64,000 nt of DNA from Acidimicrobiia bacterium (GTDB lineage Bacteria; Actinomycetota; Acidimicrobiia; Acidimicrobiales; Poriferisodalaceae). The DNA lies in NCBI GenBank assembly GCA_022826045.1, contig JAJDVQ010000015.1, positions 1-64,000 of the forward strand. Reading direction: 5' to 3'. The position numbers and the translations under genes are program-made. Below the pieces are notes generated by a model, which made no database searches, was not told where the DNA came from, and saw nothing but the letters and a program-made list of their open reading frames with translations. Positions 8,071 to 16,086 of this stretch are shown here, in pieces. How positions within the stretch are numbered: position 1 is the first letter of the stretch; the number at the start of each line of letters is the position of its first letter.

Positions 8071-10546
8071 GGCTGTGGATCGACGCGACGACTGGGGCTG
8101 CCGCTGATGTGCACCACTCGATGAGCTCGTTGATGCTCATCTCGGGCTTGCCATTCTCGGCGGCATCTTCGTGTTCGGACTGGCCGTTGGCCGTCCGTTG
8201 ATGTGCGCCCATCACAGCGAGCCCGAGAGCCGCCATGACCACGCCGAACTGGTGTCGGAGGTCGGCAGCCTGGTCCTCGCTCGCTTTGGAACGCGAGATC
8301 TCTTTGCGGAGCCACTTGTTGTCCGCGTTGTACCTGAGCTCGTAGACGCCGTTCCCGCTGTCGATTCTGCGCAGAGCTGTGTCGCTATAGAAGGGTTCGG
8401 GCACCTGCTTGCCCCAGTCTTCTTCGCGGACCTCCCTGATTTCCGGCGCGTCGCCTTTCGGTGGTCGCTGTCGCGGTTGGCGAGGCGTCTCGGGAGGCTC
8501 GCTGGGTTCTCTGGGAGGTTGGATGACGAGTTCGATCGTGCTGACGAAATCGGGGGTCTCGTAGTTGTCGTCGAAGACCGTGAACTTGAAGTGGAGCACG
8601 TCTCCGGCTGCCGCGCTGTCTGTTAGCCGCAGTCTCATCTCGGCCACGCCCCCGCTGAGATGCCACCCATCCACGAGATGATCGGCGTTCTCCCATGAGC
8701 CCTCGTCGGTCTCCATGTCGAGGCATCTCACGCCCGGCGCGTCGACCCGATCGAAATAGTCGTCTTTGGCGTCCGTTTCGAATACGAACCGGAGATAGTC
8801 ACGCCCAAGGTGCGCTTCTCGACGTCGGTGGCCCTCTCTGGCACCCCTCAGACGGAAGAAGGTCGGGAATTGGCGGAGCTCGGGTCTTTCGTCTGCGTGT
8901 GCGAACGGCCTGTGTGGATTCGAGATCTCGGTGCCGTCGATCAGCAGTCTGCCCAGGTCAGGGTTCTCCCGTATCAGCGTGTCCAGCAGCTCCTGAACGG
9001 TGCGGCGCGCCTGCTCGTCTGTTGCGCCCGGGTAGCGGGAGCGCTCGTTGCGCAGCGTTCTCAATGCCGGATGCTCGTTCAGGTCCTTGGCGAGTCTGTC
9101 CTTGATCTGCCTTGCGAACAGGGAATCAGCGAGTCGATCCCTGCTCGTCATCATCAGAGCGCTCTCGTGGGTGCTGCTGATCGCAGAGCAGTCGACCACG
9201 ACCAGCAACGACTTGCGCAGCGGGTTCATCTCGACGTCGGCCCGGTCGAAGAACGAGTCGGGGAGGGTGGCATGCGTCTGTCCGTTGAGCGTGAACAGCA
9301 CGCCGTGCGATCCTCGCCATGAACCTGCCGGCTTCTTGAATGCCCACACGGCGACCTTGATCAGCTGCCCGTTGACTCGGAACTCAAGCGACTTCGGTGT
9401 TCCGTCCCATTCCAGCGACTCCGACGGATTCCGGAGATTGTGGAGACGTCCCATGATGCCGGTGAGCACCATCGTCGGGTGCTGATCTGCGACCCGTCGG
9501 AACGGTCGGCATTCGTAGAGCTTCACCGGCAGCATCGCGTTGGGCATGCGCAGTTCGAGCTGTCTCAAGAGTGACAGACGGTTCCTTCCTTTCGTGTCCG
9601 TCGCTGACCGAGTGATGTAGGTGGCCCGGATGTACTCGTACAGCTTTGTGAGCGTGCCCCAGCGGGTTGTCCGTGTGTATGGCTCCGCTCGCCCACGCTC
9701 GGTCGGCGTCAGCGGGAAGATCGCCAGCTCGTCTGCCTCAAAGCGAAGCACAGACCCGTTGGGCGCCAAGAATCGGAACGTCGGGGTCTTTTCGTTGTCC
9801 TGTTCCGGGAACCGCCGGACCACCGTAAATCCCCACGGGGTTCGATCGCCTGTCGACGCGTATGCCGGATTACGCCGTGAGACGACGAGCTGCAGATTGT
9901 GAGCATGCACTCGCCCGGCGCCGCAGAATCGCAGTGCTCCGGTCCCGCCCATGGTGTGCTTGCCCTGGACGAACGGGATGGAACGCTTGTTGCCGGTGTT
10001 CAGCGAGCAGAACGTCGCGGCGAAGTCGTCGGGCTCCTGGCCCTCTCCGTCGTCTGCGATCGAGATACTGGCGTAGCCGTCAGTGGGACCGGTTGCGGCG
10101 ACAGTGATCCGGTCAGCCTGCTCTTCGCGCTTGCCCGGCGCCCACGCCACCACATTCCCTGCCCGGGACACCTGGCTGGTGTTCATGCCGTGGTCGAACC
10201 ATGACGACACTGCCTCCAACCCGCTAGACGGCATGCCATCGACCGACCGGGGATCGAGGTCTCGCTGTTGACACGCATCCAGCAGTCGAGCATCGATGGA
10301 ATTGACGATCTTCTCGACAAGAGCGGCCTCTGGGGCTTCCTGCTGGCCGCCGATCACCGAAGCGTTCGCCGGATTGTCGCCAAAGACGCTCCAGGCACCG
10401 ATGTCATCCCAGTAGCCGGCTTCCCTGAGAACGGCTTCGACCTCGGCCTCGCTGTCCGCTCGAATCAGCGACTCGCACAACGCTCGGCCGCTGAGCTGAG
10501 GGTCCGAGAACGGGGTGTCGAACAGTCCGGCAGCACGGGATTCCAT
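8033..10546 (-). CDS. MORC/MutL-like GHKL ATPase, predicted defence protein
   Basis: This large protein (837 residues) has an N-terminal GHKL ATP-binding fold. Motif 1 is ALVEKIVNSIDARL (residues 75-88, with N82 and D85), motif 2 is ISIADDGEGQEP (161-172), and the glycine loop GKHTMGGTGAL spans 195-205. The long middle part has no motif I can name. A proline-rich linker (around PPREPSEPPETPRQP) separates a C-terminal domain. ATG 10546 is preferred because AAAGGGG precedes it; the frame is open upstream to 10732 without family-like sequence. GHKL ATPases of the MORC/MutL type recur in restriction-like systems beside nucleases, and here a Topo-zinc-finger/HNH nuclease gene lies 216 bp upstream on the same strand. 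I infer that ATP-driven closure of a dimer clamp licenses the nuclease; this is untested. Confidence 0.8.
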   Translation of the reverse strand: MESRAAGLFDTPFSDPQLSGRALCESLIRADSEAEVEAVLREAGYWDDIGAWSVFGDNPANASVIGGQQEAPEAALVEKIVNSIDARLLDACQQRDLDPRSVDGMPSSGLEAVSSWFDHGMNTSQVSRAGNVVAWAPGKREEQADRITVAATGPTDGYASISIADDGEGQEPDDFAATFCSLNTGNKRSIPFVQGKHTMGGTGALRFCGAGRVHAHNLQLVVSRRNPAYASTGDRTPWGFTVVRRFPEQDNEKTPTFRFLAPNGSVLRFEADELAIFPLTPTERGRAEPYTRTTRWGTLTKLYEYIRATYITRSATDTKGRNRLSLLRQLELRMPNAMLPVKLYECRPFRRVADQHPTMVLTGIMGRLHNLRNPSESLEWDGTPKSLEFRVNGQLIKVAVWAFKKPAGSWRGSHGVLFTLNGQTHATLPDSFFDRADVEMNPLRKSLLVVVDCSAISSTHESALMMTSRDRLADSLFARQIKDRLAKDLNEHPALRTLRNERSRYPGATDEQARRTVQELLDTLIRENPDLGRLLIDGTEISNPHRPFAHADERPELRQFPTFFRLRGAREGHRRREAHLGRDYLRFVFETDAKDDYFDRVDAPGVRCLDMETDEGSWENADHLVDGWHLSGGVAEMRLRLTDSAAAGDVLHFKFTVFDDNYETPDFVSTIELVIQPPREPSEPPETPRQPRQRPPKGDAPEIREVREEDWGKQVPEPFYSDTALRRIDSGNGVYELRYNADNKWLRKEISRSKASEDQAADLRHQFGVVMAALGLAVMGAHQRTANGQSEHEDAAENGKPEMSINELIEWCTSAAAPVVASIHSLTTASLSADDSE

Positions 10547-10715
10547 GTCAAGCGATCCCCTTTCGAATGACACTGGCTCATGGACGCAGGCCGAAGCGTA
10601 GGCGCTGACCAGATACCCGGCATCCGCGAGACAGCGCTTCCAGCGAACATGGCGCCCAGGTGATGCGAGCAACCTGACCGGCCGCCTTCCGCAAGATCCA
10701 CGCGGGATGCCACAG

Positions 10716-10757
10716 GCCAGGCAGCAACGCACTCGGCGCGCGAAACGACAGGTCGGA
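10716..10757. repeat. Dispersed 42-bp repeat, copy 1
   Basis: This stretch is about 80% identical to 11572-11613, with the shared core GCAACGCACT and GGCGCGC. The two copies are direct repeats on either side of the HNH gene. Nothing else is evident in the 216-bp space between the HNH gene and the GHKL gene. Confidence 0.55.
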
Positions 10758-10762
10758 CCTTC

Positions 10763-11455
10763 CTATACGTCATTCTTTGGCGGCAGCATCAGCACCCGGC
10801 CGTCATTGGCTTTGGCGACGACGAGCCGAGGCATGCTTGGGTGTCTCCATCTGCGGATGTCGGGCGTGTTGCCTTTGTACTTGTTGCACCGTGGGTGAGC
10901 TGCTTGGAGGTTCTCCATGCCGTGCAGCACGCTCGTGTAGTACGTGCCCTGCTGTGCCTCGCCTTCGGCGGTGAGTTCGAACACCGCGAACCGTTTTGGG
11001 ACCACGTGTTCGACATGGGCCCCTTTCAGCTTCATGGTGCCGCCGCACAGCCCGCAGCGCTCCCCGTCACGAATGTGCAGGTATTCGAGCACCTTGCGGC
11101 GATGCTTGGTCTCCCAGCGGTCCCTCGCATCGGGCTCGTCTGTTTCGAGACTCCAGCGCCAGATGCCGTCCATCGCTGCGACGGCTTTCCGCAACAGTCC
11201 CTTCTCCGGTCCAGGAGGCGGGCTGCTGAACGGACACGTTTGATCTCTGTCGTCAGCAGTCGGAGGGTCCTTGGGCGCTGGTACATCGATCGGCACGATC
11301 GACCTGCACTTCGGAAACGTCGAACAGCCCCAGAACTGGCTCCCCGCGTTCTCGCCCCGCTTCGCGACCCGGCGCACCATCGCCGCACCGCACTTCGGAC
11401 ACGACAGCTCGGCGGAATCCGCGGAGGCAGATGGGTCGACACGTTTCGATGTCAT
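10763..11455 (-). CDS. HNH endonuclease with Topo C4 zinc finger
   Basis: The 230-residue protein begins with a topoisomerase-I-type four-cysteine zinc ribbon (residues 19-50: CPKCGAAM, then FWGCSTFPKCRS). A HNH nuclease follows at about residues 130-200: CGLCGGTMKLKGAHVEHVVP, then NLQAAHPRCNKYKGN. The zinc ribbon should bind DNA and the HNH domain should cut it. A stretch before the HNH domain (SLETDEPDARDRWETKHRRK) is charged and likely helical. It is the first gene of a two-gene set with the GHKL ATPase downstream. Direct 42-bp repeats flank it, which may mark acquisition as a cassette. Housekeeping roles for such Topo-zn/HNH proteins are unknown to me, so a defence role is inferred from its neighbour. 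Confidence 0.85.
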   Translation of the reverse strand: MTSKRVDPSASADSAELSCPKCGAAMVRRVAKRGENAGSQFWGCSTFPKCRSIVPIDVPAPKDPPTADDRDQTCPFSSPPPGPEKGLLRKAVAAMDGIWRWSLETDEPDARDRWETKHRRKVLEYLHIRDGERCGLCGGTMKLKGAHVEHVVPKRFAVFELTAEGEAQQGTYYTSVLHGMENLQAAHPRCNKYKGNTPDIRRWRHPSMPRLVVAKANDGRVLMLPPKNDV

Positions 11456-11571
11456 GCACGGCCTCCTAGCGAGCGTGGACTGTAACTCGGAGCTGCGTCA
11501 ACCGGCCGGAAGCTGGGATGGTGCTGCTTGATGCCCGACCGCTGTGCGCGTGGACTGCGCCCTGTCCGCCG

Positions 11572-11613
11572 GCCAGACGGCAACGCACTTGGCGCGCAGA
11601 ACGGGAGGCCGGC
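11572..11613. repeat. Dispersed 42-bp repeat, copy 2
   Basis: This is the direct-repeat partner of 10716-10757, sharing the GCAACGCACT core and GGCGCGC. It lies in the 269-bp gene-free stretch before the HicB-like gene. Confidence 0.55.
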
Positions 11614-11629
11614 CCGCCTGAAGTCGGCC

Positions 11630-11678
11630 CTGGGCCGAGTGCTCAGGTTCCCCTGCGCAAGCGGTGGGCTCCGCGCCT
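11630..11678. repeat. Dispersed 49-bp repeat, copy 1
   Basis: This stretch is over 80% identical to 17330-17378, sharing GCTCAG and TTCCCCTGCGCA and GCTCCGCGC. The second copy abuts an IS256-family remnant, so the repeat may be debris of the same or a related mobile element. Confidence 0.55.
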
Positions 11679-11724
11679 CCAGTCGACCGTCACCATAGCG
11701 ACGAGGGTGTGGGGCATCTCGCCG

Positions 11725-11958
11725 TCAGGTCAGTGCGCCGGCGCCGCCCTGATCCTGCACATGCACATCGATCGGGCCCACGTCGGCGGGATCGACGTCG
11801 AGCATCAGGGCGATGGCCTCACGAGCGGCCACCGGCACCTCGTCGAGCTGTCTCGCTTGGGAGAACACACCTCGAAGCGACGGAACCGCTATCGCCCACC
11901 ACTCGCCGGACTGTACGACTTCGACGCGATGTCCCAAAATGCTTACGTCAGGAGTCAT
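11725..11958 (-). CDS. HicB-like antitoxin, orphan
   Basis: The 77-residue protein has the HicB signature of a partial RNase H-like fold: SGEWWAIAVPSLRGVFSQAR, then LDEVPVAAREAIALMLDV. HicB normally binds and silences the mRNA-cleaving HicA toxin. I searched both flanks and found no HicA-like dsRBD frame, so the partner is absent or degraded. It has no C-terminal ribbon-helix-helix or helix-turn-helix domain, which is usual for short HicB proteins. The neighbours are the HNH/GHKL pair on one side and a second antitoxin/toxin pair on the other, all on the minus strand. Confidence 0.65.
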   Translation of the reverse strand: MTPDVSILGHRVEVVQSGEWWAIAVPSLRGVFSQARQLDEVPVAAREAIALMLDVDPADVGPIDVHVQDQGGAGALT

Positions 11959-12118
11959 GGTTCAACCATCCTGCCGACCGCGGCCAGCTCGCCCCGCTGT
12001 GCAATCGGAATCTTGCTCGGCAGTATTCTCGAGACATAACACCCTGTGCGCTTCGTCGTCCAGGACCCGAGGTCCCTCCTTGTGAGGGGCCTCTGTCATT
12101 TGCATACGGCTGATCAGA

Positions 12119-12466
12119 TCACGGCCAGTGTGCGCCTGGTGGTGGCGACGGATTGGCATCGGCCCATGCGTCGAGGCGACGGGCGAGTGCTGGCCCCAAC
12201 GCGCTCCCTGCTGGCAGCGCAGCCTTCCTCACGAAGGCGACGACACAAGGTGACGAACCGTGCTCGACGTCGCGGGTCAGGAGCGACGAGAAATCGGAGT
12301 AGTTCTCTGTAACTACGACGCGACCCTCGGCCGCGGCCAACTCGTACAACTCATCATCAGACGAGCCGACCAGCGCCGAGCCTGCGACGCCGACTGCGTC
12401 GTGGCCGAGCCGTCCCAGTTCGGCAGCGGTCGACGGCGGGTACATCTCGTCAATCAGCCAATTCAC
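12119..12466 (-). CDS. DUF5615 PIN-like toxin
   Basis: The 115-residue protein fits the DUF5615/Mut7-C-like PIN family. An early acidic residue sits in WLIDEMYPP, followed by LGRLGHDAVGV, then DDELYELAAAEGRVVVTENYSDF near residue 55. The acidic residues of LIDE, DDEL and ENYSDF are the expected metal ligands of a PIN-type RNase. The start is GTG and overlaps the stop of the upstream antitoxin gene in a GTGA, typical of translational coupling. Small and intact; likely an RNA-cleaving toxin held by its partner. Confidence 0.75.
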   Translation of the reverse strand: MNWLIDEMYPPSTAAELGRLGHDAVGVAGSALVGSSDDELYELAAAEGRVVVTENYSDFSSLLTRDVEHGSSPCVVAFVRKAALPAGSALGPALARRLDAWADANPSPPPGAHWP

Positions 12467-12882
12467 GTCGAGAGCAGACGTTCACGGCGTTCAGCCAGTG
12501 CCCGAAGCTCTTCGTAGGCCCTGGCATCGGCTGCGATGCGGCTGTCGATCTCGTCCGGGAAGAGAGCGTAGTAATCGGCCGCTAGACCGATCAGCTCGGG
12601 TGCCAGCCCCGTTTCCTCGGATTCCAGACGGATCGGATCGTCTTCGGCGCTGTGCCGCTTGAGGTCGCGCACGATCTCCCACACGTCGGGTCCTCTGGCC
12701 AGCCCGGCGCGACGCCCGGTCGGTCCATCACGAAACACGATGCCGGGAAAGCGCCGCATCTTGAGCCCCTCGTCAATCAAGACAACCGCAAGCGAGGAGG
12801 GCGCGCTCGCGATCCGCCGGCTCTCGTCGTCGAGGCGTGTGCGCACCTCGTCTGGCAGCCGGAGCGAAGTCGGATGGCTCAT
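12463..12882 (-). CDS. Antitoxin of the DUF5615 pair
   Basis: The 139-residue protein starts with a ribbon-helix-helix-like segment (SLRLPDEVRTRLDDESRRI). After it come KMRRFPGIVFRDGPTGRRAG and PDVWEIVRDLKRH, a block found in antitoxins that accompany DUF5615 toxins. The C-terminal part (LAPELIGLAADYYALFPDEI) resembles DUF433-type helical regions. It precedes and overlaps the toxin by 4 bp. A shorter protein with the same RFPGIV-DGPxGRRA block occurs at 44318-44554 in this window. Autoregulation through the dyad just upstream is likely. Confidence 0.75.
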   Translation of the reverse strand: MSHPTSLRLPDEVRTRLDDESRRIASAPSSLAVVLIDEGLKMRRFPGIVFRDGPTGRRAGLARGPDVWEIVRDLKRHSAEDDPIRLESEETGLAPELIGLAADYYALFPDEIDSRIAADARAYEELRALAERRERLLST

Positions 12883-12902
12883 CGCGATCTCCTGAGTGTG
12901 GT

Positions 12903-12932
12903 GCGCTACACCGTAGTGTGCCGGGCTACGCC
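12903..12932. promoter_or_regulatory. Possible operator before the antitoxin/toxin pair
   Basis: CTAC and GTAG half-sites and ACAC/GTGT arms overlap here (GCTACACCGTAGTGTG), then GCTAC recurs. The position, just upstream of a ribbon-helix-helix antitoxin gene, fits an autoregulatory site. The arms are short. Confidence 0.35.
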
Positions 12933-13031
12933 AAAGTCATGCCATTACCTCGGGAGCGCGACTGTGACACCCCGCCGCGTCCTTGAGATTTCGATCGGTG
13001 CCCCAGCGCTACTCACCTAGCGCGCAAGTAC

Positions 13032-13093
13032 TTTCCACAAATGTTTCCACAATGGTTTGATTTGTGCACAAAGTTTCCACAATGTGCACAAAA
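13032..13093 (+). promoter_or_regulatory. Iteron-like cluster before the AlbA-domain gene
   Basis: TTTCCACAA occurs three times (13032, 13044, 13074), the first two exactly 12 bp apart. It alternates with two GTGCACAAA-type boxes (13064 and 13084). The last repeat ends about 9 bp before the chosen start codon. The boxes differ from the DnaA consensus at two positions, so an operator bound by the downstream protein is as likely as a replication site. Confidence 0.6.
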
Positions 13094-13101
13094 CCGGTAG
13101 C

Positions 13102-14730
13102 ATGAGCGCTGTGAACGTCGAACAGGTCGACCTCAATTCTGCGTCGGCAGAACTCCAAGCGGAACTCGACGCGGCAGTGCCGCTGCTTCGGGCTGCGGCT
13201 ACCGATCTCGAAGCGATCGAGGTCAAGTCTGCGGCGGGCGGCTTCCCTGAGAGCGTGCTGAAGTCCATCTCGGCGTTTTCCAACGGCCGAGGGGGCTTGC
13301 TCATCTTCGGATTGAGCGATGCGGACTTTCTGCCGGTGCCGATCGACCCTGCGAAGCTTGCTGCTGACCTTGCTTCGGCATGCTCGGATGACCTCGAGCC
13401 CAAGATCCGGCCCAACATCGGCATCTGCGATGTCGAGGGACAACCTGTCGTCGCAGGTCGCATCCCACCTCTGGGGCACCAATATCGACCCTGTTATGTC
13501 CGAGGCGAGGGCATGAACCATGGTTCCTACACGCGGGTTCACGACGGCAACCGACGCCTCACGGACTACGAGATACATGTAATGATCTCGGGCCGCGGCC
13601 AGCCGACCGACGATGCCGCGCCGGTCGAGGCTGCACGGCTGGAGCACCTGAACGATGCGCTGGTGAGCGACCTGCTGGGACGGTTTCGCCAGCGCCGCGG
13701 CGAGATCTTCACCGAAGCCGCCGACCACGAAGTGCTGCACATGCTTGGCGTGCTGAGCGAAGCGCGACCCGACTCGCCAGTCACGCTCGCGGGCTTGCTG
13801 GCGCTCGGCCGCTATCCGCAGCAGTTCGTGCCTCAGCTGGCCGCTTCATTCGTCGTGCTGCCGACCGCTGATGGCTCGCCGCTCGCCGATGGAACACGGT
13901 TCATCGACAACCAGCCGCTCGATGGGCCGATACCGGCGATCGTGGCGCAGGCGGTCTCGGCGATGCAGCGCAACATGCGACGGCGCTCAGTGGTGGAAGG
14001 TGCCGGCCGGACCGACATCTGGGACTATCCGACCGAGGCCATTCGCGAGATCGTCGCCAACGCGCTGATGCATCGCGACTACCACCCGACGGCGCATGGC
14101 ACGCAGGTGCGCATTTCGCTGTATCCGGACCGATTCGAGGTTGCCAGCCCCGGCGGCTTGCACGGCGTGCACGCTGGTCGCAGCGACGTGGCGCAGCTCA
14201 TCGGATCGAGCATCAACAGCACCCGCAATGCGCTGCTCGCCAAACTTCTGGAAGATGTCGTGATCCCGGGGACCGGCAGGCCGGTGTGCGAGAACCGGGG
14301 TTCGGGGTTGCGTGCGGCGGTTCAAGCCCTCGACCGGATGGGAATGGGACCGCCGGAACTGGACGACCGGGTACGCGAGCTCGTCGTGACGGTACGGGAT
14401 CAGTACTTCCGCATCGGTGTGTCGGCGATCGGCGGCTCCGACCGCTTTCCTGGCGCATTCGTCCACGATCCATGGGAGCGCACGTCGGGAATGGAGGCCG
14501 GGCGCCAGGCTCGGTCGAGCGGGCTGTACAAGGGCACTCCAGAACAGCTGATGCGCCTGCTCGAGGCCGGACCTCGCAGCAGTGCCGATCTCGCAGCGGC
14601 GCTCGGCGCGTCGAAACAGACAGTGCTGAACTGGCTGCGCCGCCTCAGAGCTGACGGCATGGTGCAGCCCACGCATGCAGAGCCGCGAACCCGCGGCAAC
14701 AGGTGGGAGCTGGCGCCGCCACAGCCGTAG
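13102..14730 (+). CDS. AlbA_2 / Schlafen-like DNA-binding protein with winged helix
   Basis: The 542-residue protein has an N-terminal AlbA_2 (divergent AAA-4) domain: EVKSAAGGFPESVLKSISAF and NGRGGLLIFGLSD. The middle carries the GHKL-like HATPase_c_4 signature, EAIREIVANALMHRDY with HGTQVRISLYPDRFEVASPG. The C-terminal 60 residues form a helix-turn-helix (SSADLAAALGASKQTVLNWLRRL). Such proteins are usually annotated as RecG-like or transcriptional regulators. ATG 13102 is preferred over 13057 because the latter lies within the upstream repeat cluster. I infer that it binds these repeats and regulates itself. Its role is unknown; location among defence genes suggests stress or phage response. 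Confidence 0.8.
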   Translation: MSAVNVEQVDLNSASAELQAELDAAVPLLRAAATDLEAIEVKSAAGGFPESVLKSISAFSNGRGGLLIFGLSDADFLPVPIDPAKLAADLASACSDDLEPKIRPNIGICDVEGQPVVAGRIPPLGHQYRPCYVRGEGMNHGSYTRVHDGNRRLTDYEIHVMISGRGQPTDDAAPVEAARLEHLNDALVSDLLGRFRQRRGEIFTEAADHEVLHMLGVLSEARPDSPVTLAGLLALGRYPQQFVPQLAASFVVLPTADGSPLADGTRFIDNQPLDGPIPAIVAQAVSAMQRNMRRRSVVEGAGRTDIWDYPTEAIREIVANALMHRDYHPTAHGTQVRISLYPDRFEVASPGGLHGVHAGRSDVAQLIGSSINSTRNALLAKLLEDVVIPGTGRPVCENRGSGLRAAVQALDRMGMGPPELDDRVRELVVTVRDQYFRIGVSAIGGSDRFPGAFVHDPWERTSGMEAGRQARSSGLYKGTPEQLMRLLEAGPRSSADLAAALGASKQTVLNWLRRLRADGMVQPTHAEPRTRGNRWELAPPQP

Positions 14731-14756
14731 AGCGGAGAGACGGTCAGCCAGCCTCG

Positions 14757-14786
14757 CTTGCAGGGTCGAGTTGTCGACTTTGCAAG
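14757..14786. promoter_or_regulatory. Imperfect dyad, first of two before the AAA ATPase gene
   Basis: CTTGCA-nn-GTCGA is mirrored by TCGAC-nn-TGCAAG around a four-base centre. It lies 26 bp after the preceding stop, with no T-run, so an operator is more likely than a terminator. Confidence 0.45.
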
Positions 14787-14796
14787 GTTTACAGGA

Positions 14797-14817
14797 TTTT
14801 TGTTCTAAGACCAAAAA
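14797..14817. promoter_or_regulatory. 21-bp AT-rich dyad plus TATAAA promoter box
   Basis: TTTTTG at 14797-14802 and CAAAAA at 14812-14817 flank TCTAAGA, giving a dyad with a single mismatched pair. A TATAAA box follows at 14821-14826. This is strikingly AT-rich against the surrounding GC content. The arrangement fits an operator overlapping the -35 to -10 region of the ATPase gene, which starts at 14866. Confidence 0.5.
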
Positions 14818-14865
14818 CACTATAAAATCAATAAAGGAACCGCGTCGAGGAGTCGGGCCGCAGCT

Positions 14866-16086
14866 ATGGACCGCCGTCTCAATCCGTACACGCCCAATGC
14901 GGGCGCCAGGCCTCCGGTGCTCGTGGGCCGCGAGGACGAGCTGGAGGAGTTCGATGTGCTGCTGCATCGTCTCGAAGCCGGCCACACCGAGAAGTCGCTG
15001 ATCGTTGTCGGGTTGCGCGGGGTGGGCAAGACCGTGCTGCTCGGCGAGTTCCGTCAGCTCGCGCTCGACCGCGAATGGCACGTCGTGGAGATCGAGGTTT
15101 CCAAGTGGGACGACGCGCAGTTCCGACGGAGCATCGCCCGGGAGCTGCGGCGCGTGCTGCACAGCATCAGCGCCCGCAGTTGGTCTCAAAAGCTCAGGGG
15201 CGCCATGGGCGCGCTGCGATCGTTCACGCTCAAGGTCGACCCCGAGGGGCATCTCACGATCGGGCTCGACGCCGACGCCTCGGTGGGCGTAGCCGACAGC
15301 GGCGATCTCGATGCCGACCTGAGCGATCTGCTGGTGGGCGTCGGCGAGGCCGCTCGTGAGCACGGCACCGGCGTGGTGCTGCTGCTTGACGAGTTGCACT
15401 TCTTGTCCCGGCCGCAGATGGAGGCGCTCATCGCAGCCGTCCACAAGACCGTCCAGCGCTCGCTGCCCATCACCGCGGCCGCTGCCGGGCTTCCCCAGAT
15501 TCACGAGCTCGTCGGCGACGCCAAGACCTATGCGGAACGTCTCTTCAAGTTCCCCTCCCTCGGGAGGCTCGACGAAGCGGACGCCCGGGAAGTGCTGCGA
15601 GAACCGGCGCGACTCCTTGACGTGCGCTTCGGCGACGAAGCCCTCGCCGTGGGCTTGGAATTCTCCGAGGGCTACCCGTACTTCCTGCAGGAATTCGGGG
15701 AGGCAGCGTGGGACCTTGCCTCAGGGTCATCGATAGACGTCATGGACGGGTTGAGCGCCAAGCTGGTGGTGCAGGAGAAGCTGGATTCGGGGTTCTTCAA
15801 GGTTCGGCTGGAGCGCACGACCGAGCTGCAGAAGGCCTACCTGCGGGCCATGGCAGAGCTCGGGCCAGATGCGCAGCTTGCGAGCCGGGTGGCCGACCTG
15901 CTCGAGCGCACCTCGTCTGAGTGCGGTCCGACCCGCAAGCAGCTCATCGACAAGGGCTTGCTGCATGCGACCGAGCACGGCTACGCCGCCTTCACCGTTC
16001 CCGGATTCGACGAGTATCTCAAGCGAGCCATCCCTGAGCTGGCGCCGCCGCCGATACGGCGACGGCCGGGCCGCGGCGACGCGTGA
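14866..16086 (+). CDS. AAA-family ATPase (AAA_16-like)
   Basis: The 406-residue protein is a STAND/AAA_16-like ATPase. PVLVGREDELEEFDVLL is the typical entry motif. Walker A is GLRGVGKT (residues 49-56) and Walker B is VVLLLDELHFL (D175, E176). The C-terminal part (from about residue 290) looks like a winged-helix region, ending with KGLLHATEHGYAAFTVPGF and a basic proline-rich tail. No nuclease, helicase or transmembrane part is seen. Homologues are common as single genes in actinobacteria and are thought of as regulators. GAGGAG precedes the ATG by 13 bases. The gene has its own AT-rich promoter with two dyads, and a short frame is coupled to its stop. Confidence 0.8.
   Translation: MDRRLNPYTPNAGARPPVLVGREDELEEFDVLLHRLEAGHTEKSLIVVGLRGVGKTVLLGEFRQLALDREWHVVEIEVSKWDDAQFRRSIARELRRVLHSISARSWSQKLRGAMGALRSFTLKVDPEGHLTIGLDADASVGVADSGDLDADLSDLLVGVGEAAREHGTGVVLLLDELHFLSRPQMEALIAAVHKTVQRSLPITAAAAGLPQIHELVGDAKTYAERLFKFPSLGRLDEADAREVLREPARLLDVRFGDEALAVGLEFSEGYPYFLQEFGEAAWDLASGSSIDVMDGLSAKLVVQEKLDSGFFKVRLERTTELQKAYLRAMAELGPDAQLASRVADLLERTSSECGPTRKQLIDKGLLHATEHGYAAFTVPGFDEYLKRAIPELAPPPIRRRPGRGDA

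Noticed and set aside
11959-12118. A HicA toxin gene beside the HicB-like gene
   Set aside because: All three minus-strand frames were read; none shows the short dsRBD pattern or the GSHH-type motif of HicA.
13032-13093. A chromosomal replication origin with DnaA boxes
   Set aside because: The TTTCCACAA boxes differ from the DnaA consensus and no dnaA, dnaN or other origin gene is near.
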